Assembly (NCBI GenBank): GCA_029783825.1
Contig: JAREIK010001332.1
Span: 620,001 to 684,000 of the forward strand
Origin: Sapria himalayana
Lineage: Eukaryota > Streptophyta > Magnoliopsida > Malpighiales > Rafflesiaceae
Reading direction: 5' to 3'
Length of the DNA stretch: 64,000 nucleotides
The translations under genes were made by a program, and so were the position numbers. Numbering within the stretch: position 1 is the first letter of the stretch; each line of letters opens with the position of its first letter. The notes beneath the pieces were generated by a model. That model was given only the letters and a program-made list of their open reading frames with translations, was not told where the DNA came from and did no database searches. This document shows, piece by piece, positions 57,290 to 64,000 of the stretch.

Positions 57290-59000
57290 CATTAAAACTC
57301 AAAATTTTTAAAGTTCTAAGCTATCATAGAGGAGAAGACTTTAATTTTAAAGCTAAGAGCAAGGAAAAAGAAGATAAAGACAAGTCGCAAGGCCAAAGGT
57401 AATCATTAAAATCAATCCACTAGCAATATTTCTTCTAGAGTCATGACTCCAAAGCCAATTTTTCTTACTGAATGCGAATGAGATGGATGGATGACTTTAT
57501 TTCTAGTTAAGAAAAGTGTTATAAGAGAGTAGGGGTTTAGTGAGTTCATTCCACATTTCTAGTTAATAATATAAATGAGAAATTATAATAGACTAAGCAG
57601 GCACATGGAATGGGGAAAAATACTAATTGTAAGGGAGTTTTACTCCAAACTAAAAGACATGCAAGATAAAAGGTACCATGTATGAGTTATTTGGGTATAT
57701 ATTGATAGAGAGTTTATCAATGAAGTATTTAAATTATAGCGAAGCATGGAAGATATGAATTTTAAATCTCTAAAGGTGAAACTAAACTATAAGAAAATAG
57801 CTAAGATGTTGGGAAGAGATACATAGAGAGGTTCATTAAAAAATATATATGTACACTTAGTACGGGGATAATTCACAAGAGAGAAATATTTGGTTATACT
57901 TCATTTGCTATATTTTGAATATTACTTTCAATCTCTCCACTATCATGAAAGCTAGGAAAATCTTACTTTTCACCATACTGAAAGGATACAAAATCTATGT
58001 GGGAAAGATTTTATAAATGGCTCTTCTCAATGAAAGGATACAAAATCTATGTGAAAGGATATAAAATCTTACAGTGAATTCTCTGGCTAAATAATTCATT
58101 TCTATTTGATAACAATATTATATTGAGCTGAGCGAGTCCTAATGAATAAAAATAGAGATGAATTGTATCCATGGACATCCCTCATTATATTGGAGGGTAT
58201 GAAGAGAGTGCTTGAAGGAGACAAAAAAAATGGTTCTAGAAATGAAAGAATCAACTAATATTGGGCAAAAAGTGCAACCCTTCCTCAAAGTTGACCAAGA
58301 AGAGATGGAAAAAAGTGGAGAAAAAGATTAACAAAGAATTTCTGCTCCAATTTCATTTTTCTTTGGCTAGGTAAGAAGGTGACTTGGTAGAGTACCCAAT
58401 ATTTTAAAAAAAATGAAATTAGAGGTCGACTATAGAGAGATCTACTTAAAGTCGAAGATAAAGTCTATGAATATTTTCTTACTAGAGGAATTGGAGAGAA
58501 GAGAGAACAAGTAAAAAGAATACATGAGAAGAAAAGAAGAGAGATAACAACTTCAAAGCTATAAAACACATTGTGGGAGATGAATCTCAGCAAGAAGGAG
58601 CTTTTATTTGTGTCCAACCAAGAAATATTTGAAGATCATAAAAGAGGCGATGAAATAAGTGGAGAATGGAGTGATGTTAAGCACCAATCATTTGGGAAGC
58701 TAAATGAGTCCTTCACAAGTGAGTGATATAAAATAATTAATGGTTGAGCTAAAGAAATTCAGAGTAATGCACATTATAAAGAGAAATAATCAATTAGAGA
58801 TTTAGGAAAGTCATATGATAGCTAGAAGTGCATATACGTTGTATTCGGTTCTTTTGAAGATTCATTATACTTTATTGGAAAATAATAAGATGTGTTGTGC
58901 AGTATGATTGTGAAGATGATGGAATGAGTAGCGATCAATAAGAAAGATTCATAAAGACCTTCCACATCTATGTCTCCATTTGAGCCATCTAGACTGAAGT
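57290..59000 (+). pseudogene. ORF1-like retroelement relic (plant transposon-protein type)
   Basis: Plus-strand fragments: FYSKLKDMQDKRYHV, VIWVYIDREFINEVFKL, then KDFINGSS, ALNKNRDELYPWTS-like near 58140, and a charged tail rich in Lys/Glu to about 58730. The FYxxL...V.G.W..FD...IN..F.L pattern resembles the 'putative plant transposon protein' domain found in Athila-type ORFs. Many stops; the assignment rests on that one pattern. Confidence 0.35.
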
Positions 59001-60546
59001 TCCTATATCAGGATTTTGATCTTCATAATCATTCATATTTCTTACCTTTTTCTTCACAATAAACATTATATATTTGCTTTCCTTTATAATTTTAGACTGT
59101 ATTCTCCTGTTTGTATTTTTAATGATGTGTTACAAAAAGAAATGAAGATTCATTGCTCATAGATGAATAATATTTTGTGTATACGTTTATCAAATACGCC
59201 ACATACTAATTTTTTGGGTCATTTGGTATAAAATTATTGATGTGTTTACACATAATTGAGTTTTAAATAGAAAAATTTTACTTAATAACTATTTTGAGGA
59301 AATTTGATTAATGTTAGTGAAATTATTAGATTTGGTGGAGCAAAGACTTTGGAGGTAAGAAAAGCAATTAAGAGTCATGATATTTTTCATGTCATGACTT
59401 GGTTATTCCTTCAAGAAGCCTATGGAGTTGTTATGATATTCTTTTTTGACCATAATTCTACAAAAATAATCATCACAATCTTTGTATGCCATGACACTAT
59501 TATCAAGTTGTCATAATTTTTTCATAATGAAATACTATTTTCTTGGCCACAGTAATCTCTTAGAGTCATATTCACACAATCTATAAAACAAAATGATGAT
59601 GGTGACCTTATTTTCACATTACAATAGCCAAATATCCTAATAATACATGAAGTCGTAGCATTTTCCAATATTATGACTTAATCAATATAGCCAAAATGCC
59701 AAGTAAAATTAATCGTGACTTAATGTTCTAGAGATAAATTATCTCAATCATAACATTCTAGTCATAATGACTTGTTTTCTAGAGAGGAGTTATTTCTTTG
59801 CTAGTATTCATTGTCATTGTGATTTTTATACTCCTTAAAAGATTCAACGAGATAATAAAATCATAACCATTAGTTTGCACCATGACTTTCAAATTAAAGA
59901 ATCACACAGAATCCTAAAATATAAAAGTAACACTTAGAATATTTCAAATATAATTAATTTTACAGTAAAAATATGAAAACTGTAGGTGGAATGATTTCTA
60001 ACTCCAAATTAGAGGTAAATCAAAGGTTAAAAGTAATAATTTGCAAGGATTAGGCTTTGATACTTAAATCCTCACTAGAACTATCATTTAGAGCCCTTAA
60101 ATTCATGATATGCCGCTCCTAATTTTTAGCTAAATTGAGGTCTAGGGTTAGTTTCATGTACTTATATTATAATGATATGATGTAATAATATTTATGTCTT
60201 TTTTTAATATTGTGATTTAGATATTGATGAATATAGATATTAATTAGAATTCAAATTTAGGGTCTTTATAATATCATAGTTTATGTGTATTGGTTATAAC
60301 AAATGATAATAGGTAAGTCATGAGACACACTCATATAATATGATAAGAAGGAAGTGATAACCCTTATAATCTTAATGAATTAGATAAATATGTGTGAAAA
60401 TTTGAGATTAAGGTAAGTTTAATTATCATGAGTATGATGCTTACCTTCTATTATGTATATGATGGTGATATCTATGGTTAAATAGAATATAGAACCTAGA
60501 GGTTTCACCATGGTATGAAACTAGGGTGATGTATATAGTAGATGAT
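59001..60546. other. AT-rich region, nothing recognised
   Basis: Frequent stops on both strands, no domain and no clear repeat edge. The words CATGAC/GTCATG are common through the stretch, as in decayed LTRs, but no pairing was found. Confidence 0.35.
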
Positions 60547-62033
60547 GACATGTATACCATGTGACACATACTTGTGAAGGTGTCTTATATGGTGTTGATA
60601 TCACCGCGAGTGCGTTGTTTCTCCTTTTGTATGATTTATATAGATAAAATTCTTGAGAAGATATATATTAATTATCATGAGTATAAAGCTTATGAAGTTG
60701 AAAGTGTAAGCATATTTATTATTATATTATTTCACATCTTTAAAATATTAAAGGTCGAAGAATAAAAATACATGCTCAAAGTAATAATCAAGTGTAATTA
60801 ATATAATTTCTAAAAAGAGTAGATGTGCAAATGAATAATAATTGAGAAGAAATGTGGTTTCAGTAGTGAACAAGGTCACAACTATGAGTGGATCATCTTT
60901 GGTAGTGATAGTTCTAAGATGACAACCACCTTGTATGCTAACAGGGCACTGAGATATTTTCACACTAATATTTCTCTTGTTTAGCAAATGAATAAAATAT
61001 TGCTCAAATAATAAAGAAATATCATCACACACAAGGAAGTAAATCAACTTTAGATTCTAAGTATCTTTCCAAAAATTCAAGTCTACATACTCAACTTAGG
61101 AGCCATTAGTTCATTATTGATTGGTCAAATTACCTACATAATCTCTATGAGATTAATATCTAAACTTTACTTGTATGCCTTGTATACTTGTAGAACTTCA
61201 TTAAATGAAAGTAAGTGCGTAATGAACTTTTGAGATAGTATCATAAATATTATATTTTAATACCATAACAAAGTCACAATAATAGATAATGATAAGTAAG
61301 ATACATGGGGCACATGTAAGTGGATGTGTCTCATATGGTAGTGATAGCCATGCAAATTATTTCTTATTGTATTATTTCTATAGATAAGATTCATGAGAAG
61401 TCATATATTAATTGACGTGAGTATGATGTTTATGAAGTTGTATACATAAATATATTTATTACTAGTCTTTAAGATATTAGAGGTTTAAGAATATAAATAA
61501 ATACTCATTAAGAGTAATTGATATACTATATAAAAGGAGTAGACATGTGAATGAACTATGAATGGAGCAACATGTGATTTCATTGGTGAATTAACGATGA
61601 AACAACTACAAGGGGTCGGATCATCCTTAGTAGTGACAGTCTAAGGATGACAATCACCTTGTATACCAAGAGGGCATTAGGAAATTTCTACACTAATCTA
61701 TCATTCATCTGATAATTAAATATAATATTTCATGAATACTAAAGAAATCTCATCATACACATTGAAGTGAGCTAACCCAAGACTCTCAATATCTTTCTAA
61801 ATTCTAAGTCTATCTACTCAACTCAAGTAGAAGTTAGTTCACTATTGGTAAGTCAAATTGCCTACACAATCTTTGTATGATCGATATCTTGACTTATATT
61901 TAAATCTACTATTTATATGACTCATATACTTACAAAACTCTATTAGATGAATTAATTTCCAAGTAAGCTTTTTGGACAATGTCACAAAAAATAAGTCTTG
62001 TCACTATAAATAAAGGCATAACAAAAACTATAT
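60547..62033 (+). repeat. Long direct duplication, about 750-bp period
   Basis: 60547-61275 and 61299-62033 align along their length: GTGTCTTATATGGTGTTGATA / GTGTCTCATATGGTAGTGATA, AGATAARATTCNTGAGAAG, AAAAAGAGTAGATGTGCAAATGAA / AAAAGGAGTAGACATGTGAATGAA, GGATCATC, GATGACAACCACCTTGTATGC / GATGACAATCACCTTGTATAC. Unit 2 is followed by a TATAAATAAAGG string. Two LTR-like copies in tandem are possible. Confidence 0.75.
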
Positions 62034-63039
62034 TGATTTCTAGTTTTCTAAAAATATTAACTATTCTATCAAACGTTGCATTTGGCTTTCACTTTCTAAA
62101 CCATTGTGGAAAAAGAAGATTAATGTGGAGAGAGTGTGGACCATCTACATAATCATTATTCTTCACATTATCCTTTTAATTTTACCACCATTCATTTGCA
62201 TCTCCTCCTATAATTCCACTTTATAATGAGCAACTGCTAGTGGAATAAGTTAGGTAGGGAGGTCAGGCTAAGTCATGATATTGGATGTCATGATTTTATG
62301 TGTGGTGAAATTGAATATTATGATATTTGATGCGAAAATATCATTTGTGGTAGAATTATCTTTTACATGTGGTTCCCCTTTTTTTTTCTTCCATGTTCTT
62401 CCCTCACACTTTTTTATGGATCCTTAATATTATAGACATGCATCACTTTAGATTTGTCTTGATATCACTAGGTAATTTTTCTCTTTTATTGTGAGTGCAA
62501 ATATCTAATATGGTTCTCAATAGTTTTTATCATTGCATTAATGTGATCTATCCTTATTTTTATTTGACCAATACAATTTTCTTGTAGATCATTTCTCCTC
62601 TATCTCTATAAGTATCACAAAAATACTATCTTCAAACGAAGACTTCTCTACTTCCTTTTATCTTCTAATGGTTATAATAGGACCTTGAAACTCCTTGTGT
62701 TTGGTACCCCAACAAGTTAATTCCAAAATGTTTTTGATTTTGATCAATATCTTTCCATAGATTTTCTTGGCTCCTATATGCTAGATTCTCATGATTTCTC
62801 ACGTTCAAATAATAATATGTAGTGATATAATTATTATGTCTGAAAACTATCTATTCTATAGTACACTATGTTCTTCCATTTAATAAATATGGTCAAAATT
62901 GGTCACTTCTTATTATTACAAGGTTACTATATCTCCCAAACTTTGTCTTTTGGTCTTTGACTTCATCATTGTTAATCTATCTGACTCCAAAATTCTAACT
63001 TGCTTCTTTCCATTTTTTCTTTCATTTAGGATTTAGTAG
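62034..63039. other. Region downstream of gag relic 2 (minus strand)
   Basis: It shares patches with 52740-53740, for example CATTGTGGAAAAAGAAGATT near 62102 versus ATATTGTGGAAAAGGAAGATT near 52785, and the leader of gag in both. It is therefore the equivalent gag-protease spacer of a second Athila-like relic. Confidence 0.5.
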
Positions 63040-63580
63040 TTTTTTTGGTTAGCTCTTTAAATAAATAATAAGCATGCTTGGGTAATTTATTCATTATGGA
63101 GCCACCCAAGGTTACATCTACCATGTATTTCATTATGTAATTTAACTCATTACAGAATGTCTGGGATTGACTCTACAGCTCTTTAAATTGGTCACAAGCA
63201 TCATTTAATAATTTTTTTTTCCTCTTGTCTAAACTAATTGATGTTTACCCTAAGTTATAAAGTAATTTTAGATGTGAAAAATTTGGTTACAAATTCTTGC
63301 ACAAGATGAGTACAACTCTCGATTGATTCTCTAAATAAGCATTGAAATCAACTTCTTGCTTTATTTCCCCAAAAAATATAAAGAGTTGCAACTTGATCAT
63401 ATTCAGACTAACTCTATTCATCTTCACCATGGTGCACAACTTCAAAAATATCTTGACATGGTTATTTGGGTCTTCTGAAAAATGTCATTCATAATGATAT
63501 TGTTGTATCATTACTAAGAGACTTAGTTTCAAATCAAAGTAATTTACTTGAATAGGTTGCATCTAGATTTTAAAGTAGAT
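63040..63580 (-). pseudogene. Retrotransposon gag relic 2 (Athila/Tat-like)
   Basis: Reverse-strand blocks: QTFCNELNYIMKYMVDVTLG and GSIMNKLPKHAYYLFKEL, preceded by LFFGEIKQE and ENQSRVVLILCKNL equivalents, in the same order as relic 1. Same strand, 9.3 kb from relic 1, so probably a second insertion or a duplicated segment. Broken by stops. Confidence 0.75.
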
Positions 63581-63592
63581 GTCCATCAATAT

Positions 63593-63850
63593 TGGTATCT
63601 AACAATCTCCAAATATATGGTGGAGAAAAGGCAATTGAATAGCTTGTTTGGCATGCTATTGGTTCTTCCCATTACTGCTATTGTCTTCCATCATTGCTCT
63701 CGTAACTCTCCGCTTCAATATTGGTATCTATTAATCTCCAAATATTTGGTGGAGAATAGGCTATCCAATAGCTTGTTTGGCATGCTATTGGTTCTTCCTA
63801 TTACTGCTATTGTCTTCCATCATTGCTCTCGTAATTCCCCACTTCAATAT
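63593..63850 (+). repeat. Two-copy 129-bp tandem repeat
   Basis: 63593-63721 and 63722-63850, both starting TGGTATCTA, are about 90% identical. The period is a multiple of three, so a plus-strand frame (63548-63898) reads two 43-residue repeats. That frame is antisense to the gag relic and is not supported as a gene. Confidence 0.9.
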
Positions 63851-64000
63851 GTCTTCTTTTCTCTATTTGTATGTCTAAGGTTTTTTTTTCAGTCCTAGAT
63901 CTCTAATGCATATAATAGTGGTTATAGATAAAAAAATGGCAATATATATATAAAAAACTAAAAATGTAGTTACTTTTTTAAGTAGTTGGATCAACTCAAA

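Noticed and set aside
63548..63898. 116-residue protein with two 43-residue repeats
   Set aside because: The frame is produced by a tandem DNA duplication antisense to a retroelement relic; there is no signal, domain or splice support.

Overview
The window is AT-rich nuclear DNA of a flowering plant. The evidence is a plant-type hAT transposon family, Ty3/gypsy chromovirus and Athila-type retroelement relics, a LINE relic, and one spliced host gene whose product matches the GINS subunit PSF2. The very long, transposon-filled intron would suit a large-intron genome such as a non-grass monocot (palm-like), but that placement is a guess. There are no bacterial operons, tRNA/rRNA genes or CRISPR arrays.

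Layout. 1-20.6 kb is an array of one hAT family (TIR TAGAGGTGTCAAACG, 8-bp target duplications, very GC-rich ends). Copy A (431-4099, +) is nearly intact. Copy C (6074-10237, -) is old but complete, with a nested MITE. D, E and F are decayed relics; F carries a solo LTR and lies head-to-head with E. 20.6-23.6 kb holds a Ty3/gypsy 3' remnant interrupted by a TIR element with a 10-bp duplication, then an element rich in AATATCGG. 23.58-27.24 kb is copy B of the same hAT family, young but inactivated.

27.3-42.4 kb is the host gene: exons 2-6 of PSF2 (27321-29063) are compact, and the last exon lies at about 42.35 kb, across a 13.3-kb intron. That intron holds a decayed local repeat that includes the exon 6 donor, a LINE relic (-), an hAT relic (H) split by a chromovirus (31607-37268) which is itself split by a 329-bp hAT MITE, and about 2 kb of TA-rich degenerate tandem repeat. 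Exon 1 of PSF2 was not found and is probably upstream or outside the window.

42.4-50 kb is mostly unrecognised, with exon-like pieces at 47.0 and 49.3 kb, a compound microsatellite, local duplications and another hAT relic (G). 50-64 kb is decayed LTR-retroelement territory: two Athila/Tat-like gag relics on the minus strand, an ORF1-like plus-strand relic, and several long direct duplications.

All positions come from reading the sequence by eye. Splice sites and relic edges are predictions; edges of decayed elements can be off by tens to hundreds of bases.
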